Assembly (NCBI GenBank): GCA_947630185.1
Contig: CANRGT010000003.1
Coordinates: forward strand, 56,574-120,573
Length of the DNA stretch: 64,000 bases
Direction: 5' to 3'
Source of the DNA: an uncultured Clostridia bacterium
GTDB taxonomy: Bacteria > Bacillota > Clostridia > TANB77 > CAG-508
The notes beneath the pieces are model-generated. The model was not told the DNA's origin. It did not search any database and worked only from the letters and a program-made list of their open reading frames with translations. The translations under genes were made by a program, and so were the position numbers. Positions 26,749 to 37,293 of this stretch are shown piece by piece; within the stretch, counting starts at the first letter, position 1, and the number at the start of each line of letters is the position of its first letter.

Positions 26749-27648
26749 TTACACCTCCCTTTTAAATAAATCATTGTCAAGATTAAGTTCATCTACAAAT
26801 TGTGTTATCATTTCTATATCACCTGATATTCTTTTAATTATCTCTTCTTCATTAATTTCTTTAAATACATTGTCAGGTTCAAAAGAATCTTTATTATCAT
26901 ATATTCCAATATGTAAGCGATTATTTATAAAGCATAACAAAAGCTTACCTTTATTTAATTCATCTAATTTTTCTATTCTGCTCATAAGAGATGGTGTAAT
27001 TATATAAAACGCATCATGTTCATTTTGAGCATATACATTGAATCTTTGATTAAAACTTTCAGATTCCATAGAAACTTTTTTAAATAAATCATCCTTTTTT
27101 CCAAATAAAGACCTTGTTTTTACTTTAGAATTTCCAAATCCTTTTTGAACTATTTGAACGTCTGCCTTAAAGGTTTTATTGAAATCAAATACCATCCATC
27201 TACCTTTAAATATTGTTACATATGTGGTAGTTGTATTTCCATCTGAGTCGGTTGAAGTATGTTCTTCTTCTATATGAACATCTGCCTGTTCAAATTTTAT
27301 ATCTTTATATTTAGCAGATATAAAATCTTCTGAATGATATATATCTCCCATATACATCATATTAGTTCCAGCAATTGTCTCATATGGCATACCTTTATCT
27401 GGTTTATAAACTAAATCTGTAAATTTTGCTTCTAAAGCTTTCAATACAAATACTTTTTTAAAAGCAAGTTTATATTCACGTTTTAATTTTGATGTAGAAA
27501 ATATGGTTATAATAATTCCCAAAAAAATTGAAATAAACATAAAAAATGGTATAAAAATTGCAAATAGTACAGTTACTATAATAGTAATTATAATTCCTTT
27601 TATATAACGTTCTTTTATCTTTAACCTTAATTCTTCCAATTCTTCCAC
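26749..27648 (-). CDS. DUF3137 membrane protein, partner of LemA
   Basis: Two membrane helices near the N-terminus (IIITIIVTVLFAIFIPFFMFI and the following ISIFLGIIITIF) precede a globular domain with YSGDIYHSEDFI-like text (MYMGDIYHSEDFISAKYKDIKFEQADVH), FKGRWMVFDFNKTF and a C-terminal SRIEKLDELNKGKLLLCFINNRLHIGI; together they match DUF3137, typically encoded beside lemA. The start is a GTG at 27648 with AAGGTGAGG upstream. Function unknown; likely an envelope-associated pair. Confidence 0.85.
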   Translation of the reverse strand: MEELEELRLKIKERYIKGIIITIIVTVLFAIFIPFFMFISIFLGIIITIFSTSKLKREYKLAFKKVFVLKALEAKFTDLVYKPDKGMPYETIAGTNMMYMGDIYHSEDFISAKYKDIKFEQADVHIEEEHTSTDSDGNTTTTYVTIFKGRWMVFDFNKTFKADVQIVQKGFGNSKVKTRSLFGKKDDLFKKVSMESESFNQRFNVYAQNEHDAFYIITPSLMSRIEKLDELNKGKLLLCFINNRLHIGIYDNKDSFEPDNVFKEINEEEIIKRISGDIEMITQFVDELNLDNDLFKREV

Positions 27649-27790
27649 TATTCTATCCTCACCTTTATCTTCTAAATAAAATTATATATAAATTAAAAAC
27701 AAAAGTCAACAAAAGGATGTATCTTTTATAAAATAAAAATACAAATATTTACATATGATTTATATTTTCTAAAACTATAAAATAAGCAAC

Positions 27791-27819
27791 TTGACAAAAT
27801 TTATGTGTGGTGGTATTAT
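27791..27819 (+). promoter_or_regulatory. Promoter of the CapA-like gene
   Basis: TTGACA, 17 bases, TATTAT, 48 bases before the start codon. Confidence 0.75.
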
Positions 27820-27866
27820 TTGATTATGGCATATTATTATGTAAATCATTGAAGGAGATTGATACC

Positions 27867-29141
27867 ATGAAAAAAATGCGGAAAACCCTTTTGACATTAT
27901 TATTAATGTCCATCATCTTTACAGGCTGTACTCATATTGATAATAGCCCTGCTACAACAGAAGTTGGTATTTCTAATAAAAATATCACATCTTCTCAGAC
28001 TAGCACAGAATCATTTAGCCTACCTACAACCACTAGCCAAACTAGCACACAAGAAGCAATTACTCAAACGCCAGACGAATCAACTAACACAGAAACTATG
28101 ACAGCAACTTCATCCTCTTCTGACATTGAAGATATTGTAACAACAGATTCGACATCTTCCAATATAGAAAATGGCGAAACAACTGAAGAAACTACAGCTG
28201 ATATCGAAGAAGATATTGAAGAAAATGCCACAAAGCAAATCGTTATATCCTTTTTAGGTGATTGCACTCTCGCCTCTCAAAAAGGTGAAGAGAAAAAAGG
28301 AAATATGATAAATTATCTTAATACAATGGATACTTCATATTTTTTTGAGAAATGCATGAACATTATAGGAAATGATGATTTTACAATTGCAAATTGCGAA
28401 AATGTATTTTCTGATGACAATACTGAAGCAATTTACAAAGACTACTCACCAGCTTTTTGGTTCAGAAGCTCTACAAAAAATGCTGCTGTATATGCTGATA
28501 GCAGTATAGATGCAGTATCTATTGCAAATAATCACACTAATGATTATGGCTCTGGAGGATATTCTGAAACCAAGTCTGCTCTTGAGAATGTAAATGTTTT
28601 ATGGGGAGATGTAGAAAATCCTATAATTCTTGAAAAAGACGGCATTAGCATTGGAATTATTTGCTGTAAATTCTGGGGTTCATATAATGTGAAAACCATT
28701 GTTAAGCAAATAGAAGAACTTTCTGAGACAACTACTCTTCAAATTGTATTCTTCCATGGTGGAACAGAAAAAATCCACACACCTGAAGAATGGAAAGTTG
28801 AAGGTTGCAGAAAATTCGTAGATGCTGGTGCTGACCTTGTAATTGGTGGGCATCCTCATGTATTACAGCCATATGAAGAATACAATGGCACATCAATAAT
28901 TTATTCCATTGGTAATTTCTGCTATGGTGGTAATCGTTCTCCTGAGAACAGAACGGTAATTTACCAACAAATCTTTACTTTTGATGGTTCTAATAACCTT
29001 ATCGAAAGTGAAGAGAACATTATTCCCTTCTATGTGTTTACAGGTTCAACTAATAACTGGCAACCTGCACCAATAGAAGATGAGGAAGAAAAAGAAAAAG
29101 TCTTTGACTTCCTCTATGGAAGAAGTGATAGCTTATTTTAA
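27867..29141 (+). CDS. CapA-like (PGA_cap) metallophosphatase-fold lipoprotein
   Basis: A lipoprotein signal (KKMRKTLLTLLLMSIIFTGC, lipid-anchored Cys about residue 20) is followed by a long Thr/Ser linker (about 25-115) and a CapA/PGA_cap domain: VISFLGDCTLAS, DFTIANCENVF, DAVSIANNHTNDYG, FFHGGTEK and DLVIGGHPHVLQPYE...IIYSIGNFCYGG. The His/Asp/Asn metal ligands of this fold are present. Relatives act in poly-glutamate capsule or cell-wall metabolism. Codon use is richer in G and C than neighbours and includes an in-frame CGG (27879-27881, residue 5) inside the basic signal region, so CGG must be read as Arg here for the gene to work. GGAG lies 10 bases upstream of the ATG. Confidence 0.9.
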   Translation: MKKMRKTLLTLLLMSIIFTGCTHIDNSPATTEVGISNKNITSSQTSTESFSLPTTTSQTSTQEAITQTPDESTNTETMTATSSSSDIEDIVTTDSTSSNIENGETTEETTADIEEDIEENATKQIVISFLGDCTLASQKGEEKKGNMINYLNTMDTSYFFEKCMNIIGNDDFTIANCENVFSDDNTEAIYKDYSPAFWFRSSTKNAAVYADSSIDAVSIANNHTNDYGSGGYSETKSALENVNVLWGDVENPIILEKDGISIGIICCKFWGSYNVKTIVKQIEELSETTTLQIVFFHGGTEKIHTPEEWKVEGCRKFVDAGADLVIGGHPHVLQPYEEYNGTSIIYSIGNFCYGGNRSPENRTVIYQQIFTFDGSNNLIESEENIIPFYVFTGSTNNWQPAPIEDEEEKEKVFDFLYGRSDSLF

Positions 29142-29145
29142 GTTA

Positions 29146-29182
29146 AAAAGGCACTAATTTAATTTAGTGCCTTTTATTTTTA
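29146..29182 (+). terminator. Intrinsic terminator after the CapA-like gene
   Basis: AAAAGGCACTAA pairs with TTAGTGCCTTTT, followed by ATTTTT. Confidence 0.92.
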
Positions 29183-29223
29183 TTTATACTATGCTAAAAT
29201 ATATACAGAAAGGAATGATTTAT

Positions 29224-30195
29224 ATGATAGATACCACCAATAATCCAGACTTTTTAAATGCTTTTCTTCAATATATTGCTACTATTTTAAACAAATCAGA
29301 AAATACTGTAAAAGAATATAACTATGATTTGAACCACTTTTTAAAGTTTATTATGCATCATTATGGTATGTCAAATGAAGAAAACATTAAAGATATAGAT
29401 ATAAGTCATATGACAATGGAAACTATAAAGAAAATACAATTAGATGATATTCATGCTTTTCTATTTTATTTAACTAATACTTATAAAAGTAAATCTGCTA
29501 CAAGAGCTAGAAAAGTAGCTAGTATTCGTGTTTTCTTTAAATATTTAACTAATAAAGAAAAGACTTTAGATAAAGACCCTACTATTGGTTTAGAAACACC
29601 TAAACAAGAAAAGAGATTACCTAAGTATTTATCTTTAGAAAATAGTCAAAAACTTTTAGAAGTAACTAAAAATGAAGAATCTGAATTTAAAGAAAGAGAT
29701 TTTGCTATTATTACTTTATTTTTAAATTGTGGTATGCGTTTATCTGAACTTGTTGGAATCAATATAAAAAATATAGATTTTAGTGAAAATAAAATGACTG
29801 TAATTGGTAAAGGTAATAAAGAACGTACTATTTACTTAAATAAAGCCTGCATTGTTGCTATAAATGATTATCTTGCTGTTAGACCACATGATGGTGTTAA
29901 ATCTGAAGATAGAGATGCCCTTTTCTTAAGTAAAAGAAAAGAACGTATTAGTAATAGAATGGTTCAAGAAATAGTAAAAAGAGAGCTATTAAAAGCTGGA
30001 CTAGACATCACTAAATATTCTACACACAAACTAAGACATACAGCTGCTACATTAATGTACCAATATGGAAATGTAGATATTAGAGCTTTACAAGTTTTAC
30101 TAGGACATCAAAACATTTCTACTACTCAAATTTATACTCACGTAGAAAATGAGCAAGTAAGAAATGCCGTTGAGAGTAACCCTTTAAATATATAA
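29224..30195 (+). CDS. Tyrosine recombinase, XerC/D family
   Basis: The 323-residue protein has an N-terminal SAM-like core-binding domain (LNKSENTVKEYNYDLNHFLKF) and a catalytic domain with the Arg of LNCGMRLSELVGI, HKLRHTAATLMYQYG (H-x-x-R), LLGHQNISTTQIYTHV (H and nucleophilic Tyr). It is therefore active-site complete. The start at 29224 follows AAAGGAATG. It stands alone between acquired genes; xerD-like at 35335 is probably the chromosome-dimer resolvase, making this a candidate integrase or a XerC partner. Confidence 0.88.
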   Translation: MIDTTNNPDFLNAFLQYIATILNKSENTVKEYNYDLNHFLKFIMHHYGMSNEENIKDIDISHMTMETIKKIQLDDIHAFLFYLTNTYKSKSATRARKVASIRVFFKYLTNKEKTLDKDPTIGLETPKQEKRLPKYLSLENSQKLLEVTKNEESEFKERDFAIITLFLNCGMRLSELVGINIKNIDFSENKMTVIGKGNKERTIYLNKACIVAINDYLAVRPHDGVKSEDRDALFLSKRKERISNRMVQEIVKRELLKAGLDITKYSTHKLRHTAATLMYQYGNVDIRALQVLLGHQNISTTQIYTHVENEQVRNAVESNPLNI

Positions 30196-30235
30196 AGTAA
30201 TGAATTTTCATAATAAGGATTGTTTTTTATACACA

Positions 30236-30272
30236 AAAGACGAAGTGCTTAAAACTTCGCCTTTCTTTTTAT
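30236..30272 (+). terminator. Intrinsic terminator after the recombinase
   Basis: CGAAGT and ACTTCG pair within AAAGA..CCTTTC and run into CTTTTTATTT. Confidence 0.75.
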
Positions 30273-30290
30273 TTCTTAATTAATAAAATT

Positions 30291-30905
30291 TTAATTGTTT
30301 ATATTGGAAACCTGATTTTTCTTTTTTGCTTTTCCAAATACTAAATAAATGATTATATACATTAATGAAATTGGTAATACTGGTATAAATGAAAAATAAA
30401 TTAAATTTAAAAACAAGGTTTTTAGTAACGCATTCATTCCATATTCCATTGTTTGACTAAAATATCCGTCTCCAGTATTAGAACCAAATATAAAAGCAAA
30501 TATACCAGATGCAAGATAAATTATCCAGCAAGAGATAGAAATAAAGAATATAATCTTTTTTAAATTTATGCTTTTATTTTTAGAATTCTTATCATCCTTA
30601 TAGTTTTCACTACCTTCTTTATTGTTTCCTTTAACAGTAATAAAATTATACATTCGATAGCAAAGCTGATAACAACCACAAACAAGGATTATAACTATTA
30701 TAATTGGATTCCATAAGAATAACGATATTAGATGTATAAAAACCTCTTGTCCAAAATAATTTTGAATTGCTATAAATCCATAAGCAGTATTCCCATCTAA
30801 ACAATAGCCATAACCAGTTATACCATAATATATGCACATAAATAATATTATAATATATGGTATTAAAAAAATACATAATAATACATTTTCAACTTTATTT
30901 TTCAT
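30291..30905 (-). CDS. Uncharacterised four-helix membrane protein
   Basis: The 204-residue protein has four hydrophobic segments (near residues 7-28, 60-85, 118-140 and 165-190) with a Lys/Asn-rich cytoplasmic linker (NNKEGSENYKDDKNSKNKS) between the second and third. No recognised domain. It lies 32 bases downstream of the ackA stop and may be read from the same transcript; the context offers no functional clue beyond that. Confidence 0.65.
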   Translation of the reverse strand: MKNKVENVLLCIFLIPYIIILFMCIYYGITGYGYCLDGNTAYGFIAIQNYFGQEVFIHLISLFLWNPIIIVIILVCGCYQLCYRMYNFITVKGNNKEGSENYKDDKNSKNKSINLKKIIFFISISCWIIYLASGIFAFIFGSNTGDGYFSQTMEYGMNALLKTLFLNLIYFSFIPVLPISLMYIIIYLVFGKAKKKNQVSNINN

Positions 30906-30937
30906 ATAAAATCCCTTTTAACTTTAAAATATATAAT

Positions 30938-32134
30938 TTATTTTTTAGTTACTATTTCTTTTGTATCTCTTGCAATCATTAATTCTTCGTTTGTTGGAAC
31001 AACAAATACTTTTACTTTAGAATCTGGTGTAGTTATTTCTACTTCTTTTCCTCTGCAGTTGTTCTTTTCATCATCAATTTTTATTCCTAAATAGCTAAGT
31101 GATTCACATATTTGTTTTCTAACTTCTATTCCGTTCTCTCCTACTCCACCAGCAAAAGTAATTACATCTACGCCATTCATTTGAGCAACATATTTTCCAA
31201 TTGCTCCAATTACTTGGTAAACAAATACATCTATTGATAATTTTGCTCTTTCATTTCCTTCAGCTGCTGCTTTTTCTATATCTCTATCATCAAAGCTAAT
31301 TCCTGAAAGTGCTAATTTTCCAGATTTTTTGTTTAATATATTATCCATCTCATCAGGTGTTAAATTTTCTTTTTTCATTAAGAATGTAACTATTGATGGG
31401 TCTATATCTCCTGATCTTGTTCCCATAGGTACACCTGCAAGTGGTGTTAATCCCATAGTTGTATCAACAGATTTTCCACCTTTGATAGCACATAAGCTTG
31501 CTCCCTGTCCTAAATGGCAAGCAATTATTTTTAAATCTTCTTCAGGTTTATTCATTAACTCTGCTACTCTTTTTGCAACAAATCTATGTGATGTTCCATG
31601 AAATCCATATTTTCTAACCCCATATTTTTCATAATATTCATATGGAATTGGATATATATATGCTTTTTTAGGTAATGTTTGATGGAAAGCAGTATCAAAT
31701 ACAGCAACCATTGGAATATCTCCCATTACTTCTCTACAAGCTTCAATTCCTTTGATTTGTGCTGGGTTGTGTAAAGGTCCTAATGGAATACACTCTTTTA
31801 TAACATCAATTACTTCATCTGTAATTAAAACAGATTCGCTTAATTTTTCTCCACCATGTAATACTCTATGTCCTATAGCATCTATTTCTTTTAAGCTACT
31901 AATAACACCATATTCTGGATGTGTTAATTGCTCCAAAACTAATGTCATTCCTTCTTCATGTGTATTTACAGCCTTTTCTATTTTATGCTTTTCTCCATTT
32001 ACTGTGTGTGTTAAGAAAGAATCTGCTAAACCTATTCTTTCTAAATAACCTTTTGCCATTAAACTCTCATTTTCCATATCTATTAATTGATATTTAATAG
32101 ATGAACTTCCACAATTTACAACTAAAATTTTCAT
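30938..32134 (-). CDS. ackA: Acetate kinase
   Basis: Acetate kinase makes ATP from acetyl phosphate, the last step of acetate fermentation. The protein starts [19 protein letters not shown] and contains [61 protein letters not shown] and FAGGVGENG, all canonical. I start at the second ATG (32134), which gives 8 bases to AGGAGG; the ATG two codons earlier is too close. It lies 13-20 bases downstream of pta on the same strand, forming a pta-ackA operon. Confidence 0.98.
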   Translation of the reverse strand: MKILVVNCGSSSIKYQLIDMENESLMAKGYLERIGLADSFLTHTVNGEKHKIEKAVNTHEEGMTLVLEQLTHPEYGVISSLKEIDAIGHRVLHGGEKLSESVLITDEVIDVIKECIPLGPLHNPAQIKGIEACREVMGDIPMVAVFDTAFHQTLPKKAYIYPIPYEYYEKYGVRKYGFHGTSHRFVAKRVAELMNKPEEDLKIIACHLGQGASLCAIKGGKSVDTTMGLTPLAGVPMGTRSGDIDPSIVTFLMKKENLTPDEMDNILNKKSGKLALSGISFDDRDIEKAAAEGNERAKLSIDVFVYQVIGAIGKYVAQMNGVDVITFAGGVGENGIEVRKQICESLSYLGIKIDDEKNNCRGKEVEITTPDSKVKVFVVPTNEELMIARDTKEIVTKK

Positions 32135-32153
32135 TTTCATTTCCTCCTTATAT

Positions 32154-33152
32154 TTATTTTGCTTGTGCTTGAACGCAAGTAATTGCTATTACACCAGCTA
32201 TATCATCTACATTGCAGCCTCTTGATAAATCATTTACTGGTTTTGCAATTCCTTGGCAAAGTGGGCCATATGCCTCTGCTTTTCCTAATCTTTGTACTAG
32301 CTTATAACCAATGTTTCCAGCATCTAAGTTAGGGAAAATTAAGGTATTGGCATTTCCTTGAATTTCACTATTTGGAGCTTTTGATGCTGCTATTTCTGGA
32401 ACTATTGCTGCATCTAATTGTAACTCTCCATCACATTTTAAATTAGGCTCTTTTTCTTTTAATAGTTTTGTAGCTTCAACTACTTTTTCTGTTAATTCTG
32501 AATGAGCACTTCCATGGCTTGAATAAGAAAGTAATGCAACTTTTGATTCTTTTCCAGTTAATTGCTCAAAGCTTTTGCTTGATGATATTGCAATTTCTGA
32601 TAATTCGTCAGCTGTTGGATTTTCAACTAATCCACAATCTCCGAAAACAAATACACCATCTTCTCCATATTCACAATTTGGTACTACCATTGTAAAGAAG
32701 GCTGATACTAATTTAGTTCCAGGTGCAGTTTTCAAAATTTGAAGTGCTGGTCTTAATGTATTTGCTGTTGTATGGCAAGCACCAGATACTAAGCCATCTG
32801 CTTCTCCATTTTTAAGCATCATCATTCCAAAATAAATAGGTTCTAATATAATTTTTTTAGCATCTTCTGGTGTTATTCCTTTATTCTTTCTTAATTCATA
32901 AAATAAATTAACATATTCTTCATATTTTCCTAATGTATTAGGGTCAATTATTTGAGCTTCTGAAATATCTATATTATTTTCTTTTGCTCTGTTTTGTACT
33001 TCTTCTACATTACCTATTAAAATAATTTTAGCATATTCTTCTTTTATTGCTTTTTCTGCTGCTTTTAATACTCTTACATCTTCACTTTCTGGAAGAATAA
33101 TTGTTTTAATATCTTGTTTTGCTTTTTGTTTTATTGCTTCTATAAAAGCCAT
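32154..33152 (-). CDS. pta: Phosphate acetyltransferase
   Basis: Phosphotransacetylase converts acetyl-CoA and phosphate to acetyl phosphate. The 332-residue short (class I) form has [65 protein letters not shown] and [27 protein letters not shown] precedes the ATG. First gene of a pta-ackA operon. A palindromic element (copy 3) lies upstream between it and rny. Confidence 0.97.
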   Translation of the reverse strand: MAFIEAIKQKAKQDIKTIILPESEDVRVLKAAEKAIKEEYAKIILIGNVEEVQNRAKENNIDISEAQIIDPNTLGKYEEYVNLFYELRKNKGITPEDAKKIILEPIYFGMMMLKNGEADGLVSGACHTTANTLRPALQILKTAPGTKLVSAFFTMVVPNCEYGEDGVFVFGDCGLVENPTADELSEIAISSSKSFEQLTGKESKVALLSYSSHGSAHSELTEKVVEATKLLKEKEPNLKCDGELQLDAAIVPEIAASKAPNSEIQGNANTLIFPNLDAGNIGYKLVQRLGKAEAYGPLCQGIAKPVNDLSRGCNVDDIAGVIAITCVQAQAK

Positions 33153-33255
33153 TTATACTTCCTCCTTATAATTGTTAAATTAGCATTACTATTATATATT
33201 GAAATTAAAAAAATCACAACATTTTTATTAAATTTTTTATTATTATATTATTAAA

Positions 33256-33393
33256 AGCTAAGAATATTATGTTTTGTAAGCACCGCGCAGCGACCAAACG
33301 GAGAGTAAGCGAAGTGCGCTTGGAGCAACCTACTTACAAGTATGTAATAAAAGGTTGCGACAGTAAGGTGCAAAAAACATAATATTCTTAGCT
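33256..33393. repeat. Palindromic intergenic element, copy 3 of 3
   Basis: Perfect 20-base arms (33256-33275, 33374-33393). The core keeps GCACCGCGCAGCG, an AAGCGAAGTGCGC version of the shared block, and an extended inner hairpin GCAACC..GGTTGC. It sits between the pta start and the rny terminator. Confidence 0.88.
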
Positions 33394-33425
33394 GTATAGT
33401 TATAATTAAGAACTATTATTTTAAA

Positions 33426-33457
33426 AAAAATGTAGCTGTTTATATAACAACTACATC
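33426..33457 (-). terminator. Intrinsic terminator after rny
   Basis: Minus strand: ATGTAGTTGT and ACAGCTACAT pair and are followed by T-rich sequence (eight T). Confidence 0.85.
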
Positions 33458-33464
33458 TATAATA

Positions 33465-35006
33465 TTATTTTGCATAATCGATTACTCTAGTTTCTCTAAC
33501 CACATTTACTTTAATTTGTCCAGGATATTCCATTTCTTCTTCTACTTTTTTAGCAATATCTCTAGCCATTAAAGTCATTTGGTCATCATTTATTTTTTCT
33601 GGTTTAACGATAATTCTAATTTCTCTACCTGCTTGGATAGCGAAAGATTTATCAACACCTTCAAAAGAATCTGCTATGCTTTCAAGTTGTTCTAGTCTTT
33701 TGATGTATGCTTCTAATGTTTCTCTTCTTGCACCAGGTCTTGATGCTGAAATAGCATCTGCTGCTTGTACAAGAACAGCTTCTATTGTTTTTGGCTCTAC
33801 ATCACCATGGTGTGCTTCAACAGCATTTATAACATTTTCATTTTCTTTGTATTTCTTTAAAATGTCAACACCTAGTTCAACGTGTGTTCCTTCCATGTCA
33901 TGGTCTAATGCTTTTCCAATATCATGTAGTAAGCCTGCACGTCTTGCAAGTTTAGTGTCTAATCCTAATTCATCTGCCATAATTCTTGCTAAGTTAGATA
34001 CTTCGATAGAGTGATTTAAAACATTTTGACCATAGCTTGTCCTAAATTTAAGCTTACCTATTAGCTTTACTAAATCTGGATGTAAGCCTATAACACCTGT
34101 TTCTAATACAGCTCTCTCTCCTTCTTCTTTAATAGTTTGTTCTAATTCTTCTTTTGCTTTTTCTACCATTTCTTCAATTTTTGCTGGATGAATTCTTCCA
34201 TCATCAATTAATTTTTGAAGTGCTATTCTTGCAACTTCTCTTCTTAATGGGTCAAAGCCTGAGATAACAACTGCTTCTGGTGTGTCATCAATGATTAAAT
34301 CGATACCTGTTAAAGTTTCTAGTGTTTTTATGTTTCTACCCTCTCTACCTATAATTCTTCCCTTCATGTCGTCATTTGGAAGGGCTACTATAGATACAGT
34401 AGTTTCTGAAGTGTGGTCTGCAGCACATTTTTGAATTGCATAACCTATAACTTCTTTTGCATTTTTTTCTGATTCTTCCTTAACTTTAACTTCCATGTCA
34501 TGAATTAAGTTTGCTTTTTCTGCTGTTAATTGTTTTTCAACTTCTGCAAGTAAAATTTTCTTAGCCTCATCTCTTGATAATCCAGAAATTCTTTGTAATT
34601 CAGCAATTTGTTTATTCAATGTTTCTTCTATTTCTGATTTTTTGTTTTCTAATTCTTGGTACTTATCTTCTAGTTCTTTTTCTTTTTTCTCTACTATGTC
34701 TTGTTTCTTTTCTAAATTTTCTTCTTTCTGAATCAATCTTTTTTCTTGGTTTTGAACTTCGCCTCTTCTTTCTCTAATCTCTTGATCTAAGTCTTTTCTG
34801 GCATTCATAATTTCTTCTTTTGCTTTAAAAATTTCTTCTTTTTTCTTGTTTTCTGCTTCTATTCCTGCCATTTCAAGTATTTTCTTTGCTTCTGCTTCTG
34901 CACTTTCCATTTTAGATTCAGCAATTTTCTTTCTTGCATATATTCCAACGAAAGTAAAAATTACTGCTGAAATTAGAAAAACGGCGATATTGATTACGAT
35001 ATCCAT
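33465..35006 (-). CDS. rny: Ribonuclease Y
   Basis: RNase Y is the membrane-anchored endoribonuclease that starts mRNA decay in Bacillota. The 513-residue protein has an N-terminal membrane helix ([20 protein letters not shown]), a long Lys/Glu coiled coil (about 30-200), a KH domain ([41 protein letters not shown]) and an HD domain with [29 protein letters not shown] and [11 protein letters not shown]. Complete and of normal length. The 320-base region upstream (35007-35334) holds its leader and the xerD terminator; nothing else is seen there. Confidence 0.98.
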   Translation of the reverse strand: MDIVINIAVFLISAVIFTFVGIYARKKIAESKMESAEAEAKKILEMAGIEAENKKKEEIFKAKEEIMNARKDLDQEIRERRGEVQNQEKRLIQKEENLEKKQDIVEKKEKELEDKYQELENKKSEIEETLNKQIAELQRISGLSRDEAKKILLAEVEKQLTAEKANLIHDMEVKVKEESEKNAKEVIGYAIQKCAADHTSETTVSIVALPNDDMKGRIIGREGRNIKTLETLTGIDLIIDDTPEAVVISGFDPLRREVARIALQKLIDDGRIHPAKIEEMVEKAKEELEQTIKEEGERAVLETGVIGLHPDLVKLIGKLKFRTSYGQNVLNHSIEVSNLARIMADELGLDTKLARRAGLLHDIGKALDHDMEGTHVELGVDILKKYKENENVINAVEAHHGDVEPKTIEAVLVQAADAISASRPGARRETLEAYIKRLEQLESIADSFEGVDKSFAIQAGREIRIIVKPEKINDDQMTLMARDIAKKVEEEMEYPGQIKVNVVRETRVIDYAK

Positions 35007-35237
35007 AATCTTTTACACCTCTTTCTTATTTAATTTTCAATGTACTAAATATATATAACTAAATATTATTAAATTAAATTCATTAGCATATATTTATCTA
35101 CAGTTACTATTTTATCTTTATTATTGTAAACTGTCAAGATGTTTTTTGTATAAAATAATATTCGATTACTAATTAGATTAAAGAACGCAATTAAACACTG
35201 CAATTAGATGCTATAAAAATTTTTTATATTGACAAAA

Positions 35238-35272
35238 AAAGTTGTACTATTTCATTAGTACAACTTTCTAAA
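35238..35272 (-). terminator. Intrinsic terminator after xerD
   Basis: Minus strand: AAAGTTGTACTA-atgaa-TAGTACAACTTT followed by TTTTG. Confidence 0.88.
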
Positions 35273-35334
35273 CTGATATTTTATAAATTATATTAAATTC
35301 AATATAAAAATTTATTTGTAAAAATCTCTTATAA

Positions 35335-36216
35335 CTATGCTCTTGGGTGAGCTTTTTGATATACATCTTTTAATCCTGGGTCTTGGAATTGCATATATAC
35401 TTGTGTTGATGAAATATCTGAATGTCCAAGCATTGTTTGTATTGCTTTTAAGTCTGCTCCATTTTGTAATAAATGTGTTGCAAATGAATGTCTTAATACA
35501 TGTGGAGTAATATCTTTTGTTATATGAGCCTGTTCTTTATAATATTTTACTATTTTCCAGAAACCTTGTCTTGTTAATCTTCTTCCATTTACATTTACAA
35601 ATAAAGCTTTTTCTTTATCATTCTTTATTAAAACTTTTCTAGCATCATTCATATATTCTTTTAAAGCTTTTAAAGATAATGAACCTAAAGGAATATTTCT
35701 TTGTTTTGCCCCTTGTTTACAAGTAACATATCCTTCTTCTAAATTTACATCTTCTACATTTAAAGAGATAATTTCCGTTACTCTCATTCCTGTAGCATAA
35801 GCAAATTCTAACATTGCTTTATCTCTAGCCCCTTTTAAGTCAACATTTTTTGGTTGCTCTAGTAATAATTCTACTTCTTGTGAAGTAAGAACACTTGGAA
35901 CTCTTTTCTCTACTTTTGGAGATTGTATATCTTCTGTTGGATCATGTTTAACTTTTCTAACACGAATTAGATATTGATAAAATGATCTTAAAGAAGCTAA
36001 GTTTCTAGAAATTGTTGAAGCCTTCTTGCCTATTTCTTGTAAATGCTTTAAATAAGCCTTCATCTCTTCTTGAGTAATTTTGGCATAGTTTATTCTATTT
36101 TCTTCTACATATTCTTCAAATTGTAATATATCCCTTTGATATGATTGTAAAGTATTGTCTGATAATTTTTTTTCATTTTGAATAAATTCTAAAAAAGATT
36201 TAATTTGTTTTTCCAT
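35335..36216 (-). CDS. xerD: Tyrosine recombinase XerD
   Basis: The 293-residue protein has the short Xer layout: LSDNTLQSYQRDILQFEEYV in the core-binding domain, FAYATGMRVTEIISL (catalytic Arg), HVLRHSFATHLLQNGADLKAIQ (H-x-x-R) and MLGHSDISSTQVYMQF (nucleophile Tyr). Size and motifs fit XerD, which resolves chromosome dimers at dif. It lies upstream of rny and downstream of spoIIM on the same strand, a clostridial spoIIM-xerD arrangement. Confidence 0.92.
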   Translation of the reverse strand: MEKQIKSFLEFIQNEKKLSDNTLQSYQRDILQFEEYVEENRINYAKITQEEMKAYLKHLQEIGKKASTISRNLASLRSFYQYLIRVRKVKHDPTEDIQSPKVEKRVPSVLTSQEVELLLEQPKNVDLKGARDKAMLEFAYATGMRVTEIISLNVEDVNLEEGYVTCKQGAKQRNIPLGSLSLKALKEYMNDARKVLIKNDKEKALFVNVNGRRLTRQGFWKIVKYYKEQAHITKDITPHVLRHSFATHLLQNGADLKAIQTMLGHSDISSTQVYMQFQDPGLKDVYQKAHPRA

Positions 36217-36451
36217 ATAAGTTCCCCATCCTTATTATATATTTTAATGCTTAAAAGCATAAATTGAAATCGCATTTAAATCAATTTACATAAGTTATAT
36301 CAAAATAATTTTAAATTGTAAATAGATTTTTGAAATTTTAAAAAAATATTTTTTATTCTTTAATTTTGTATTGACATTTATACTATTTTATATATTATAT
36401 TTTTTTATATTTTAGTAAAAAATAACACTTCGTTTAAAATTTACATGATAT

Positions 36452-37096
36452 TTATAAATATGGCATATACATTTTAAATAAAATTGGTGATATATATGCT
36501 TCAACAAAAGATGATAAAATTAATACTGCAAGCATTATAAGTGAAAAAATGGTATGTCTTAATATTTCAAGTTTTATATTTTCTCTATGTTTATCTTTCA
36601 TTATCGATTTATACATTTTTATTCCACTAACTGCTAAAGCAATTATTGCGGGAATAAAAAGTATATTTTGTAATAATATGTTTGTAATAAAAAACAATGT
36701 TCCTTTGTAAGCTCCCCATATAGCAATGCTCGATGAAATAGTATATCCTAAGCAAAAGCCTCTAAATGCTACCATTCCAATAACTAATGGAAATCCTATT
36801 ACAGTAGAGCCTATTAACCACATAAGAATTGAAAGCACTAGATTATTCCATATTGATTTTTGAAGAAGTTTTCCTTGATTTATACTTGCTCCATCTTTTA
36901 AAGAATTTGTAAAACTTGTTAAATAAACTTCAACTTCTTGTGCTTGTGATTCATTCATATTATTTACGAAGAATACTCCAACAACTATGCCTATTAATAA
37001 AATTAGTGAAACTATAATGTATTCTTTTAAGTTGTCTTTAATATGGTTTATAATAATAGTAGTAAATTTTGATGTTTTCTTAGGTGTTTTTCCCAT
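36452..37096 (-). CDS. spoIIM: Stage II sporulation protein M
   Basis: SpoIIM is part of the DMP (SpoIID-M-P) machine that thins septal peptidoglycan and drives engulfment. The 214-residue protein has five hydrophobic segments: YIIVSLILLIGIVVGVFFVN, SILMWLIGSTVIGFPLVIGM, GFCLGYTISSSIAIWG, FFITNILLQNILFIPAIIAL and a last C-terminal pair; the block GFPLVIGMVAFRGFCLGYTI is diagnostic. I start at the ATG 37096 because GGATGAG lies upstream; an in-frame ATG four codons earlier overlaps this site. Confidence 0.92.
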   Translation of the reverse strand: MGKTPKKTSKFTTIIINHIKDNLKEYIIVSLILLIGIVVGVFFVNNMNESQAQEVEVYLTSFTNSLKDGASINQGKLLQKSIWNNLVLSILMWLIGSTVIGFPLVIGMVAFRGFCLGYTISSSIAIWGAYKGTLFFITNILLQNILFIPAIIALAVSGIKMYKSIMKDKHRENIKLEILRHTIFSLIMLAVLILSSFVEAYISPILFKMYMPYL

Positions 37097-37293
37097 TTCA
37101 AATCTCATCCTTTTCGCTTTTTTATGTTAGAGCTACTATATTAGAATTTTTACTTTATACATTAATAATTTAATACCTTAATAAAACTTTGGTATTTAAA
37201 TATTAATAACTTATAAAATATGCAAAAAGTTATAATACCTAATTTTAGTAGCTTCTACATAATATCTATGCAATAAGATGAGATTTAGAACTT

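Noticed and set aside
29224..30195. Prophage integrase with attachment sites
   Set aside because: No flanking tRNA gene, direct repeats or prophage genes are visible around it.
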